From positions 13,640,001-13,704,000 of the forward strand of contig CM075941.1 in NCBI GenBank assembly GCA_038030265.1: a stretch of DNA of 64,000 nt, written 5' to 3'. Position numbers and translations under genes: made by a program. This DNA is from Corythucha ciliata (Eukaryota > Arthropoda > Insecta > Hemiptera > Tingidae). Each line of letters starts with the position of its first letter. Position 1 is the first letter of the stretch. The notes beneath the pieces are model-generated. The model saw only the letters and a program-made list of their open reading frames with translations, was not told where the DNA came from and made no database searches. Positions 1 to 10,182 of the stretch are shown here, in pieces.

Positions 1-1331
1 ATACGTATACCATGGAATTCCATAAAAATCGTCGAATAATAGGAGATTCTAAAATGGAAATACAGGTACTTTGAAATTATGAATAGATAGTACCCACTCA
101 AAGTTTTCGAATGGAGACAAACCTCATCAACGAAGATTTCACAGTAGAAACATAAAATAAACATGACCACCAACTCTGCGATACACAACGCTATAACTGA
201 GATTCTGTTGCCTATTGTTAAGCCACCCTAAAAAATCGGTTCGCATTTTTCCGGGCTTATTAATTGATAGCATTATACGTACTTGAGAAATCGTAATCAT
301 TGAAAGTCCAATGACAATCGCTGCGACAATGAAAGTAAATAAGAAGAGATCTTTGACTACGGTTGATACAAGAGAGAACATCCTGAGTAAATTAAAGTGA
401 TTTGTATTTTGTATAATTAATTTTTCGGTGGAAGGTATCGTGGATATACTTCATACCTTCTTATTATTTGATAGTGTATTATGTTCTTCTTCAAGCATTG
501 AATTAAATGCAAATTCTTTTGGATGTTCATATATTTACGAGACTTCGGTTTGACCAACTGTTTCGCGTACTGCACGGACGATCGCTCTTCAATGCGCCTC
601 ACCGATGACCTCAGAATCCTCATTTGTAGAATCAACCTCTGCATGTTAACCAAGAACAAAAAAATACTCGCTCCAATCGTCCTCGTGGTGAAGAACACCA
701 CCAGCAACGAGGTGACGGTAGCAATGGAATAACCCAGTCCTGAGGACGAGTCAAACGGTACGTACAGTGGAACGAAAAGCTTCATATTGACTCCATTTAA
801 AATATCAGTCTCGTTCGTTTCTAAATAGTCGTCGATGAAACGAGCAGCGATTAATGAAATTCCACCGAGCACGACGCAAATGGGCAGTACAATGAGGATT
901 TTTTTCTCTTTCAACATATCCTCTTTTAATTCCTTCACGTCTGAATTGTGGCCTTCTTCGTAGTCGAAGAACTGGTGAGCGTTTCGATAGTGCGCCTCAA
1001 AAAACGTGTCCATGCAATAGTTGATGCGAAGAAACAGGCACAGTGAAAAGAATGCGAGCAGAGTGTAATGAAGGGAGTTCGTGAAAAGAGTCAAGTCAAA
1101 CCGTAGAAGATACGTCGTGTACGCAAGAAGAGGTAAATATAGAGCATTGCCCAGAAGAAACACGGCTATATTGGCTATTGTTAGAACTCTAAACTTTGGA
1201 GATAGATTGATATTCATTGCAACAATATCTAAAAAGTACCAGAAGTCAACCCTGATCGAAGACTCAATAAACTCGTCTTTTTCGAAAAAAAGACTGAAAA
1301 AATCTCGTTTTGGCGGGTTCGTCCTTTCCAT
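1..1331 (-). CDS. Odorant receptor (7tm_6), four exons visible, 3' end cut by the window edge
   Basis: Insect odorant receptors form ligand-gated cation channels with Orco in sensory neurons. Exons inferred on the minus strand are 457-1331, 283-382, 123-173 and 1-48 (continuing off the window). Each join has GT donors and AG acceptors and keeps the frame; the introns are 74, 109 and 74 bp. The first exon starts at ATG 1329-1331, encodes about 291 residues with several hydrophobic segments, and ends in a C-x5-IxxH-type sequence (CLKKNIIHYQIIRR) typical of the 7tm_6 C-terminal half. The next exons give a TM6-like segment, then a TM-like VVMFILCFYCE, then FYGIPWYTY, which matches the conserved PWY region near the OR C-terminus. 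Roughly 355 residues are present and about 40-50 should lie beyond position 1. No internal stop was seen. The receptor class is confident; exact splice sites are hand-inferred. Confidence 0.85.
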
Positions 1332-2327
1332 TATAGTGTCTGGGATGGCGAAACAAACACTTGCAAAAAACGAATAGATTGCGAGTGTTATTGGTATAAG
1401 GAACTAATAGCCGCCCTAATAATTAATGTAAAACTTCTTTGTGTTCCGTGAAAACAATCAAAAGTAATTAGTACATCAAAAATATACGCAAAGCGTTGAT
1501 AAGCTCTTTGATGAACACGCAAGCGGCCCGCTGGCCGCGTCACCACTGCCCGAGAATGTACAAGTAAGTGTCCGCAGAATTATGTTATGCAAATATATAT
1601 TATGCCAACTTGAATGTAAGGTACGTCCAGAGTGCACGCGAGTTCCGACTCAGATTCCGATTCCGATTGCCTGCTGTGCAAAAACCTGCCGTGTACTACC
1701 GAGAGGTGTCCGTAGTGCATTAAGTTTTCGGAATGGGAATCAGTCGGAGAGATGGTCTTGACAGCAGAGGAGTCTGTCGGTTTAACTGTAGCTTTGGACA
1801 ATATTAATGTAAATTACAAATAATTCAGTTCACTCAATTAACGATGAAAGAGATGAAAACGAAGAATACATCATTCATTTCCAGCCAGCAACTGTCGATT
1901 CGATAACATGTCTGCTGAAGTATTTCAAGTTCCAAGGAGTTTGGAGTATGACCCATATATTCGCCGCTTGATGAAAACGTTCGGTATCGGGAGCGGACAC
2001 GAATGCCTAACCTTCACTGATAAGAGTAAAAATTCTAATTTGGTGGGCAGCTTGCTGTGTCTTCGTATAGAGAATTTTAAGAGAAAGTCATTTTTCTTAT
2101 TATAAAGTTCCCTCCTGTGACTTTATATAATTATTTTGAAGTGAAATGGACCCCACAATGCTAAGCTCATACGCTGAAAGCCTTGTCGATGCTCTCCGAG
2201 AGCGTTACCATGCCAAAATAACTGCACTTGGTGTCGACCCACTTGTAAGATTGTAAGCTCCTTATTTATTGAATCGTTGATGGAATTTGTTTTTTCCTTA
2301 TTCGTTCGTATTCAGGGGCCTTGGATC
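1332..2327. other. Non-coding stretch, no gene recognised
   Basis: No ORF in this stretch has recognisable protein features. It is the 5' flank of the minus-strand odorant receptor and would hold its promoter, but no clear TATA or initiator motif could be assigned. Confidence 0.4.
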
Positions 2328-2497
2328 TGTCTTCCACTGGAAGCGTTTTCGAGCGACGCTACAACGAGCGTTCATCCCATAGGCTCAAATTGGATGTGAC
2401 ATCGTCCACTGCAGGCTTAGCTGCAGTCAATTCAATTTAAGGCTTTGAGATGTACGCTCGTTGTAGCGCCGCTCGAAAACGCTTCCAGTGGGCGACA
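2328..2497. mobile_element. 170-bp palindromic MITE, copy 1 of 3
   Basis: The first and last ~50 bp are imperfect inverted repeats with the shared core CCACTGGAAGCGTTTTCGAG and then ACAACGAGCGT. The middle contains a partly self-complementary stretch around CATCGTCCACTGCAGGC. Two related copies lie at 43771-43939 and 46259-46423. There is no coding capacity. A target duplication could not be set with confidence: GGCCTT occurs near both ends but not directly against the repeats. Confidence 0.8.
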
Positions 2498-2750
2498 GGC
2501 CTTATTCAAAGACCTTATAATGGAAGCTTAAGGCAGAGTTATTTGATAGACATTGGGGTGTGTGCTTGAAAGGCCTCTACGCTTAAGATGGCTAATTCGA
2601 CAAAGGAAACTTTCAGATTATTTCCCCTGAATAGGGCTTAACGTTCCTTTACAATTTTGATCGGAGATCGTGGGGTAATTGCAATTTTCAAATTTTTGTT
2701 CAAAGAATTGATGATTACTCCTCGGATGCACGTCACTTTCCTCCTTCAAC

Positions 2751-2915
2751 ATGGACTTCGTCAATTATTTGGTCTTCGGTGTGAGTGCTTATACGATGGA
2801 GGAATTCAAGAGCTACAAAACCTTGGAGTCTTACACCAATTTCAAATCGGGGTTCGTAAAATCCATCGGACCCGTCATAATGAACAATCTCATTGTTGTC
2901 ACCGGTAAGGTAAAT
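2751..2915 (+). pseudogene. Fragment of a YqaJ/SWIM-type transposon accessory protein
   Basis: A 55-residue stretch reads DFVNYLVFGVSAYT, then EEFKSYKTLESYTNF, then SGFV and ends near VVTGKV. This pattern (NYLV, then YT, then an aromatic/K-rich SLESY segment, then SGFV) resembles the N-terminal region of proteins with SWIM zinc-finger and YqaJ nuclease domains that accompany ISL2EU-type DNA transposons. Everything downstream is missing: the similarity stops where the antisense transposase fragment begins. The family is recalled from knowledge, not searched. It is a broken relic, and the start is chosen only because an ATG precedes the motif. Confidence 0.45.
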
Positions 2916-2923
2916 AAGCATGA

Positions 2924-3200
2924 TGTGATTTCTGCAATTTGACACTTTTCGACGTCTATAGGGTTTAATTGGTTTACCCCCTTGGTGAAAGGAGGTACAT
3001 AAACTTCAGCCATGTGACGGTTGACCTGATCATGTATGTGAAAACAACGATCGCCCAGCAGTAAGTCTCCCGGAATTAGTTGATCAAGGATGCTGCAATT
3101 TTCAGCGATAATTTTTTCACTGGAATGACCTTCGTATGCTTCGGATCCTTGAGTAACGATTCGTACAAGGAATTCAGCAGTCATTGCATGCTTATTATTA
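2924..3200 (-). pseudogene. DDE_Tnp_4-type transposase fragment (ISL2EU/THAP-like)
   Basis: About 90 residues read in one frame, including the block LIPGDLLLGDRCFHIHDQV, then VPPFTKGVNQLNPIDVEKCQIAEI. This matches the pattern around the second catalytic aspartate of DDE_Tnp_4 transposases (PGD-x2-x-ADRGF, then PPF-x-KGK-QLS, then EVE-x3-IA). Here the usual G after DR is C. The N-terminal part, the first aspartate and the final glutamate region are absent, so it cannot be active. It runs convergently into the SWIM/YqaJ-like fragment with about 10 bp between them, as expected if one internally deleted element contributed both. Confidence 0.6.
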
Positions 3201-3245
3201 GAAGCATGCAATATGCATATATTAGATATGCTTATATGTATGTTA

Positions 3246-3383
3246 GAAGGAGACTACCTCAGAGTTCATATTCGGCCAGAAAACGTATTCTTTTGCCCGC
3301 AGTCTTGTTTTTTCTATGCCCAAGTGACCTTTGTGCAGGCAGCTTAAAATATACGGTCTCATTTTTAATGGTATTATCGTCAG
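3246..3383 (-). pseudogene. Ty3/gypsy integrase zinc-binding fragment
   Basis: Forty-six residues include LHKGHLGIEKTRLRAKEYVF followed by WPNMN. This is the hallmark of the H2C2 zinc-binding domain at the N-terminus of gypsy integrases (H-x3-H, then GIxKT, then R-x6-FWPGM). The CxxC half and the catalytic core are not present. It is an isolated relic unrelated to the two longer Ty3 copies further right. Confidence 0.6.
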
Positions 3384-4026
3384 ATTTTCCAGGATTCGCA
3401 TGGGGCGGAACGAGTGCGGAAAGCGGAAGGACGGAAGACAGAAAAACCCGTGGAGGGGCTGGCGGAGTCGGTAAGAGAGCTCACATGAAGCGGTCTCGAT
3501 GGTGGACGGAATCATAACCTTCCTATTAAAAGCCTCTGTGATCTGAAACCTCTCACATCTTGTTTATGGTGTTTTTCTTTTCTTCAAAAATTAAAATTTT
3601 ATTGTGCGCGTTATTATTGTGTTGTGCTCGGATGTTGAAATGATTGATGGGATGAACATCGTCTGCGTAAGTAGTTCGTATCAACATTCCTGTCCCCTGT
3701 GCTTGCGCGGAACTCGACGGAACGTGGAGGCGGTATAAAAATGTCTTCCACCGACCGCTGTCCGTCCCTTCCGACAACATGGCGGCCACCCTGTCACAAC
3801 AGCCAATCAGATTGCGTTCCGTCCTTCCACTTTCCTCGCGAGTTCCGCTCCTTGTGAATCCAGCTTAAAACTGAACCTTCAACTGATATTTCGTCTCTAA
3901 ATGACCAAAACGGATGAATAGACTTCGGAAGTTTACTTATTTCGCTTAGCCAGCAGGAACATTTTTGAAGTAACATAATAGGTTTTCGGTGACTAGCTAT
4001 TTACCTGGTTCAACAGTCTAAAATTG

Positions 4027-4450
4027 TTATCTCATTTTAAATCTCACTCCAAAAAGGTCTTGAAGAGTTGTGTCGTCAGCGAAGAGTACGCTTCGACAAG
4101 GCATGGATGACAGAAAGTGATTAATAAACATGAGAAAAAGGAGAGGCCCCAGGATAGAGCCCTGAGGTACGCCGTGTTTGACACTCAACGGCTCTGAGAT
4201 GTCATTTTCAATTTTAACAGTTTGGAGACGGTCGCTCAAGTAGGACTTGACGAGTTCTATTGAGTCATTCGTGAAGTAATACTTCTTGAGCTTGGATATT
4301 AGCTTACTATGCGGAACGCAATCAAATGCTTTTTTAAGATCAACAAATATACCTGTCAAGAATTCGCTATGTTCGCTTCTAAAATATTCTCGACGAGATC
4401 CAAAATAGCGTAGCTCTTTCCAGTACGAAAGCCGAACTGCTGACAACAAA
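4027..4450 (-). pseudogene. Non-LTR retrotransposon reverse transcriptase fragment
   Basis: Seen on the minus strand are RT motif A ([17 protein letters not shown]), motif B ([18 protein letters not shown]) and motif C (VLFADDTTL) in the correct order and spacing. Motif order and sequence fit the Jockey/CR1 side of LINE diversity. A GFRTGKS-like motif upstream (around 4400-4440) is in a different frame, so at least one frameshift has accumulated. The endonuclease, the N-terminus and the 3' end of the element are not visible. Confidence 0.75.
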
Positions 4451-4583
4451 ATAAGTTATTACTCTCGTGGTACTCCATTACTCTCTTCTTCACCTTCACT
4501 GCGATGTGATCTTCGATACCTCGCGACTTTCATCGACGATTTGAACCATTTGGTTCCTCGACCCCCCCCCCCCTTGACCGTTG

Positions 4584-4586
<3 letters not shown>

Positions 4587-4632
<46 letters not shown>
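4587..4632. repeat. Poly-T tract of about 46 bp
   Basis: An uninterrupted run of T preceded by a short C run. Such a tract is prone to slippage and to length error in assembly. Confidence 0.9.
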
Positions 4633-4636
<4 letters not shown>

Positions 4637-4862
4637 AAGGGTTAAAGCTTGAAGGGGACAGGTGTGCGTGACTTACGTAAATTGTGTGAAGGTGGACTTT
4701 GAAACATTTTGAAGGAACAAGGCAGGAAAGGGGGGGGGCTTTGTTGGATGAAGCATAATAACTATTTTTTCAAAAATGCTTCATCTGGGAGTTTTGAAAT
4801 TTAAAAAAAAAAAAAAAAAAAAAAATCATATGAATTTCATTCATAATGACCTTGGCCACAAG

Positions 4863-7800
4863 CAGGGGTGGGCAAAATACTTTGAAAATGTATTTTAAAT
4901 ACAAAGCCCAAAATACTTTCAAAAATGTATTTTAAATACTGAAATACAAATACTTTTTGAATTGTATTTTGAATAAAATACAAATACAATTTAAAATACT
5001 TTTCAAAAATTCGATTTCGACGGCAGATAGTGCGAAAAACACGAAAAATAAATAATTCAAAAATATCAGGTCCTTCAATAGACAAGTTGACAAAATGTAG
5101 CAGCGCGAAATGGCGCTGCGCCGCGATGCGCAAAAAAAAGTAGGCAAGTTGTCACCAAGTATTTAGTACCTAACCTGCGAGCACTGGTGGATCGTGAGCT
5201 GAAAAGGAGGTGAGGTCACTGGTGGACCTATATCGGGGCCCGGTGCGGAAATCTTCAAGAGGCCCCTAAAAGTCTCTAACTATACATAAAACCTCTATTG
5301 GTAACCTCTAAGGCCTTTTCCTAATTTTAGCCATGGCCTATTCCATATATTGTTGGCAAATTACCGCTATTTCCACAGTCTATCCGCTGAACAGCGCTTA
5401 CGCCAAGTTTAAACTGCAAATTTCTCCATTTCAGCCGCGAATGAGTGCTTTTTGTCAACTTTAACAGCAAGTTAGCGCTTTTCGCCGCAAATTAGCAACT
5501 GATTAGCGGGGTAATCCCCCCCCCACCATAAAAACATAAATATGCGCTTTTCCCCAACTTTAGCAGCAAAGTAGATTTGGTATCCTGTGAATCAGCGATG
5601 TTTCTTCAACTTTCCTCGAGTTGGCGTTTTCCACAATTTAGCTGCAAATTTTTTCTAGCGGTTTACTCAGTATGAGCTGAAAATTACTCAATATTAGCCG
5701 TATTCTCGAAATGTTTACCACAAATTAGCATTTTTTGTACACCGTAACCATACACTGCGGAATAGCGATTTCGTCTCAGTTTTAGCCGCGAATTTGCGAG
5801 TTTTTCACTCATAGCCATAAATTAGCGCTTTTTCTCAATTTTAGCCTCAAAGTCTCCCGAGGAAGCCGCGAATTAACGTATTTCCAATTTTTGACGCAAA
5901 TTTAAATTTGTCTCAATTTTAGCCGTAAATTAGCGCTTTTTCGAAATTTAGCAGAGCAGTAGCTATTTCTAGCCCGTGTATTAGCAAATTTTGTTCATTT
6001 TAGCCACGAATTGGCGTTTTCCGATATTTTTACTGCAAATCGGCAATTCTTCCATTTTTTACAGTGAATTAGCACTTTTTGTTTCAATTTAGGCTGAAAA
6101 TTAACTTTTCTCTTTATTCTAGCCAGAATAATTACTGATTTTTTTCAATTTTAATTATATGTGGAATAGGGCTTCATCTCAGTTCTAGCCGTGAATCAGT
6201 GTTTTTTCTTTTACTTATAACCATGAATTTACCATTTACCTCAATTATAGCCACAAAGTTGTCGTCAGAAGGCGGAATTAGAAATTCCAACACACTTTAT
6301 CCGCGATTATTTTCCTCAATTTTAGCCGTAAATTCGCGTTTTTTTCAACTTTAGCTGCTTTGAAGCGTTTCTAACCGGTGAATTCGCGAATTTCCTTAAT
6401 TTTTCAGCCACGAATTCGTGATTCCCTCAAATTTTAGCCGGAATAACACTTTTTCCCAATTTGAGCTGAAAACGAGAGTTTTTATTTATTTATGACAAGC
6501 TAATTATAGTGAATTTTTCATTATTAGCTGGTTTTTTTTTACACTTCAGTCCCACGTTGGCATTTTTCCTTCAATGTTTGCTATGGATTAGCGTTTATTG
6601 TTTAGTTTTAGCCTCGAACAGAAGCTACGCATTTGTGTTTTGTCAATTTTTCAAGGTTTAGTGACTTTGTGGGTCGCGCTCTCTTCGGTATACAAAATAA
6701 CGGCCAACGAAAAATTTAGAGATCTCTTTCATAACGACAATGAAAAATTGGGAAAATACGAACTCGCGATCAAACTGACTTATGTTGTTTTTTTTAAACA
6801 TAATATTTGTTATTTTTTAAATTAAAAATGGAGGTTTGTTAGCTGTTGGCACGCTACAACTTTAACCAATTTTGGCCACGGGTTAGCGCTTTTAATCAAT
6901 TTTAGCAGTGCAGTAGGGATTCTTTCGTTTGTTTGGCTATTTTCCTCCATTTTAGCCACGATTTGGCTTTTTCCTCATTTTCAGCTGCAGTTTAGCAATT
7001 TTTTAAAGTTGGCAACGCTGATTAATATTTTTGTCCATTCTAGCCGCGTAGTTTTTTTAGGTTCTAGCCCGCGTAAGCAATTTTTTTCTACGGATTAGCG
7101 CTGTTTCTCAGTTTGAGCCTCGATTCTTTCAGAAGCTATACAGATTATCGTTTTCTCAATTTCAGCCGCGCATTATTGATTTGTCTTCATTTCAGCTGTG
7201 AAATAGCGTTTTCTGATAATTTTGAAGCGAATTAGCACATTATCTATTCTCTTTTTTTTAATAAATAGGCGATTTTTCGCCATTTGAGTTGTGTATTTGC
7301 CATTTTGGTCCAGTTTAAACTCGAATTAGCGTTGTTTTTCGCAATAATTGCCACGAGTTTTGTTTATTTGTACAGCTTTGTGTACTTGTAGGCTAGGGCT
7401 CTGTATGATCCATTTTTGTGCCAAGTTTCCATTCGCTAGCATCATTTTTGCGGCAGTTGTGCTAACAAGGAATTCGGAACTTTCACCTCCCACCATGACT
7501 ACCCTTCCCTCTCCCTTTTTTCGAAAAATGAAAACGTCAATCGAAGGCTGTTATTACACCGGGTTTTTGTGCCAAATATGGTGTCACTAAGTTAGGTTAT
7601 ACTGGTGAATGGTGGCGAAGAAGTGGAAACTAAAGAACGTTGAAATTAAAAGTATTTGTATTTGTATTTGTATTTTCGTTGAGTGTGAAATACAAAATAC
7701 TTTTGAAAAAGTATTTCAAATACAAAGCCCAAAATACTTTCAAAAATGTATTTTAAATACAGAAATACAAATACTTTTGCAAAAGTATTTAAATACAATT

Positions 7801-7867
7801 ACAAAATACGTATTTTGTATTTAAAATACAAAGTATTTTAAATACTCAAGTATCTTGCCCACCCCTG
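4863..7867. mobile_element. Non-autonomous hAT-like transposon, 3005 bp, 8-bp TSD
   Basis: The left end begins CAGGGGTGGGCAAAATACTT and the right end finishes AGTATCTTGCCCACCCCTG, giving hAT-type inverted termini. The 8 bp GCCACAAG is directly repeated at 4855-4862 and 7868-7875, an exact target-site duplication of hAT length. Both subterminal regions are rich in AAATAC/GTATTT repeats over about 200 bp. No transposase with hAT dimerisation or RNase-H features is visible, so it would depend on another element. The interior from about 5217 to 7340 is family-A minisatellite, headed by the GC-rich module described for that family. Confidence 0.85.
5217..7345 (+). repeat. Family-A degenerate minisatellite, plus orientation
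   Basis: Units of about 30-35 bp with the pattern TTTTAGCCGCGAATTAGCG followed by a pyrimidine-rich tract (CTTTTTCTCAA) repeat for about 2 kb with much substitution and indel variation. The block opens at 5217 with CACTGGTGGACC, then GGGGCCC at about 5235, then GAAATCTTCAAGAGG, a module that recurs beside other family-A blocks. Short ORFs inside are chance. Confidence 0.85.
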
Positions 7868-7985
7868 GCCACAAGTCATTCAGGTTTGAAAAAGGAAAAT
7901 CCTTTTTTAATTTTTTTTCAAAACTCCCAGATGAAGCATTTTTAAAAAATAGTTATTATGCTTCATCCAACAAGTCCCCCCTTCC

Positions 7986-8756
7986 TTCCGATCACCCAGT
8001 GTTGACGGCGCTCGGGGGGATCAACCATTTTTCTGTTTCAGACGCGAATTTTGATCGAAGCGTAAATCTAAAAAGCGTTTTGGAATCAGTCATTAATTCT
8101 ACAACTGGGATGTACCTGCTTTTTTCAAATTTGTACCAAATACCAAATTTGGGCTACGGGATTTTGGGTTGGGCGATGAATCTTGAAAAAAGGTTAACTA
8201 TGCGAATTTTATACCAAGCACCCAAGTACAATCCATTTTTCAAAATGAAAATCGGACCTTTTTTGGAAGCGTGAGAAGTGCCCCCGTTTTGATGTTTCCC
8301 TCTCACTTTCGCACGTATCGTCCCCTTTCGCCTTAAATATTTTTGGTGGGAGTGAACAAATCGAACTATCGAAGCAACACGTTCGAGAGTCCATCACTAA
8401 GTGGACAGACTATAACAATATTCGTATACCTACATAGGAACTGTAGGTTAAAGGGAAACATTTCATCTTGTTTTCATTCAATACTTTTATATTTTATTTA
8501 TTTTGAGTTCTCCCCGTAAATGTAGTAAAATTTCGCTACTAGAAGTAGTTTATAGTAAAACACTATTTTCATTTCGTTCAACTAGTAAGTATACGACATG
8601 ATCTACCCCTACTGCTGATATTATTTATTTTTAAAAGATCCTTACTCTTCGTTAGTGTGGTGAAAAGTTCATCAAGAGAGTGTAAGGGCACTCTCACCTT
8701 GAAATATTTCAGAAATTAAAGCTTTAAATAATTTGTCTCACGTTCTACGGCATTCA
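7986..8756. other. Non-coding stretch
   Basis: No recognisable gene. An open frame through the palindrome arm to about 8274 has no protein features and depends on the repeat. Confidence 0.4.
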
Positions 8757-9955
8757 GCACACTGTGCGCCATCTGCTCGGGGCTTTTTGCCTTCAGCGGC
8801 AAATAAAATTCTCCGAATTTGGGACGCGAATTAACCGGAACAACTTAGTCATGTAACTGGTCTCATTTGACAGGTTTTTATGGAGCTAAATACGAATATG
8901 AGCGTCTATCGGTGTCTGTATGGGGCATTTGCCCTCGGTGGCCAGTTAAATTCCCTTTTGGAACATGAGTTAGATGAAAGAACATATTTTATAACATGGC
9001 TCATTCAGTAGGCTTTTGGAGCTAAATACGGATATGCCAGAGACGTTTGCCCTCATTGGGCAGTCGAAATATACTTGGGACACGAATTTACCAGAAGAAC
9101 ACAGACAGGTATTTTGGAGTTGAATACGGATATGTGCGTCGGCCGGCGTCTGCCAGGGGCGTTTGCCCTCAGCGGTCAATCCCCGAGTTTGGGACATAAA
9201 TGTAACCGTTGGAACATATTCATAAAAATGGTCTCATTCGATAGTTTTTTTTTTTTTTTTTAGCTGAATACGAATTTTTCCGTGTGCCGGCCATGTGCCT
9301 TCGAAAACTTGATTTGCTGCCGAGGGCAAACGCCCCTCGTCGGTGACGAATACGACCGACGCTCGTATTCGTATTAGCTTCATTTAATACCAGTCAAATG
9401 CGACAAATCAAATGGTCAAGTTCATCCGATTTATTCATGCCCTAAATTCAGGGAATTTGACTGCCCGCTGAGGGCAAACGTCCCTGATGGACAGACGCTC
9501 ATATCTGGCTTCAAAAGCCTACCGAATGAGTCAAGTTACGAGATTATGTTCTTTCGGCTAATTTGTTTTCCGAATTTAGGAAAATTGTCTGGCCGCCAAT
9601 GAGGGCAAATGGCCCATGCTGACGCTCATGTTCATTTCCAAAAAAAACCTACTGAGTGAGTCAAGTTTCAAGGCTACATTCTTTCGGGTAATTCGTCTTC
9701 CAAATTTAGGGAAATCGACTGGCCGTGGAGGGCAAATGCCCCATGAAGATGCCGGCAGGCACTCATATTCATATTCAGCCCCTCAAAATCTATCAAATGG
9801 AACAAGTTTCATGACTAAGTTCTTCCGGTTGAATGGGACTAGCCAGCTCTCGAACTACCATAATTGCCACGGAATTTCGGTAATGAAATGGCTCAAATCT
9901 TATTCCACGGCCTCCTACTGGATTTCCATGACTCGTAATTTCACTAAGAGGTGAA
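8757..9955. repeat. Family-F inverted array of 115-150 bp units
   Basis: Four direct units with the landmark TTTGCCCTC at about 8785, 8925, 9045 and 9160 carry GGGACACGAATT, then GGAACA, then GGTCTCATTTGA and GAGCTAAATACG. From about 9300 the same units continue in reverse complement, with GAGGGCAAACG landmarks at about 9315, 9467, 9600 and 9730. The two arms together form a foldback structure of about 1.2 kb. A TTTGCCCTAGAGTGGCC fragment at about 48250 looks related. Confidence 0.8.
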
Positions 9956-9987
9956 AGGGCTAGTTCGGCTCCTCAAACCTCCTTATC

Positions 9988-10182
9988 CTACCTAGAAACT
10001 CCAGCGCTTGGACCCCCTGAGTCCTGGAGAATTCTAGTAGTTCGGTCAGCACATGCGTTCAGATATTGAACGGATAGCCAATTCTTGCTGCCACAAATCT
10101 GTCGTAGTTGCAAAGAACAAGCCTCATGGTTTCCTCCCTGCAGCTCACACTCCTCACAAGTTGGATCCGCAATCAGTCCCAT
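9988..10182 (-). pseudogene. Possible LINE C-terminal zinc-finger fragment
   Basis: Sixty-four residues contain GLIADPTCEECELQ followed by a region with a downstream H, reminiscent of the CxxC-xn-H-xn-C finger at the end of non-LTR RT ORFs (GLxxDPTC-x2-C), and then an RTTRILQDSG-like tail resembling the usual LLRFL-x2-TG ending. Only short motifs support it; it could be chance. Confidence 0.35.

Larger units (their letters stand above)
4711..7985. mobile_element. Palindromic outer element split by the hAT insertion
   Basis: The left arm (about 4711-4850) and right arm (about 7876-7985) are inverted copies: GTTGGATGAAGCATAATAAC with ATGCTTCATCTGGGAGTTTT on the left recurs inverted on the right (AAAACTCCCAGATGAAGC with GTTATTATGCTTCATCC). 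With the 3005-bp hAT and one copy of the 8-bp target duplication removed, the two arms form a nearly continuous palindrome of a few hundred bases, the architecture of a foldback MITE. No coding sequence is associated. Confidence 0.7.

Noticed and set aside
6598..6825. 75-codon ORF in the hAT interior as transposase
   Set aside because: It is too short, lacks hAT motifs and lies in repeats.
5217..7345. Repeat array resembling a CRISPR
   Set aside because: Units are degenerate with no constant repeat and no discrete spacers, and the window is eukaryotic.
7855..8274. 139-codon ORF at the right end of the hAT
   Set aside because: It starts in the transposon terminus and crosses the palindrome arm; no domain and no conservation with the left arm's frame.
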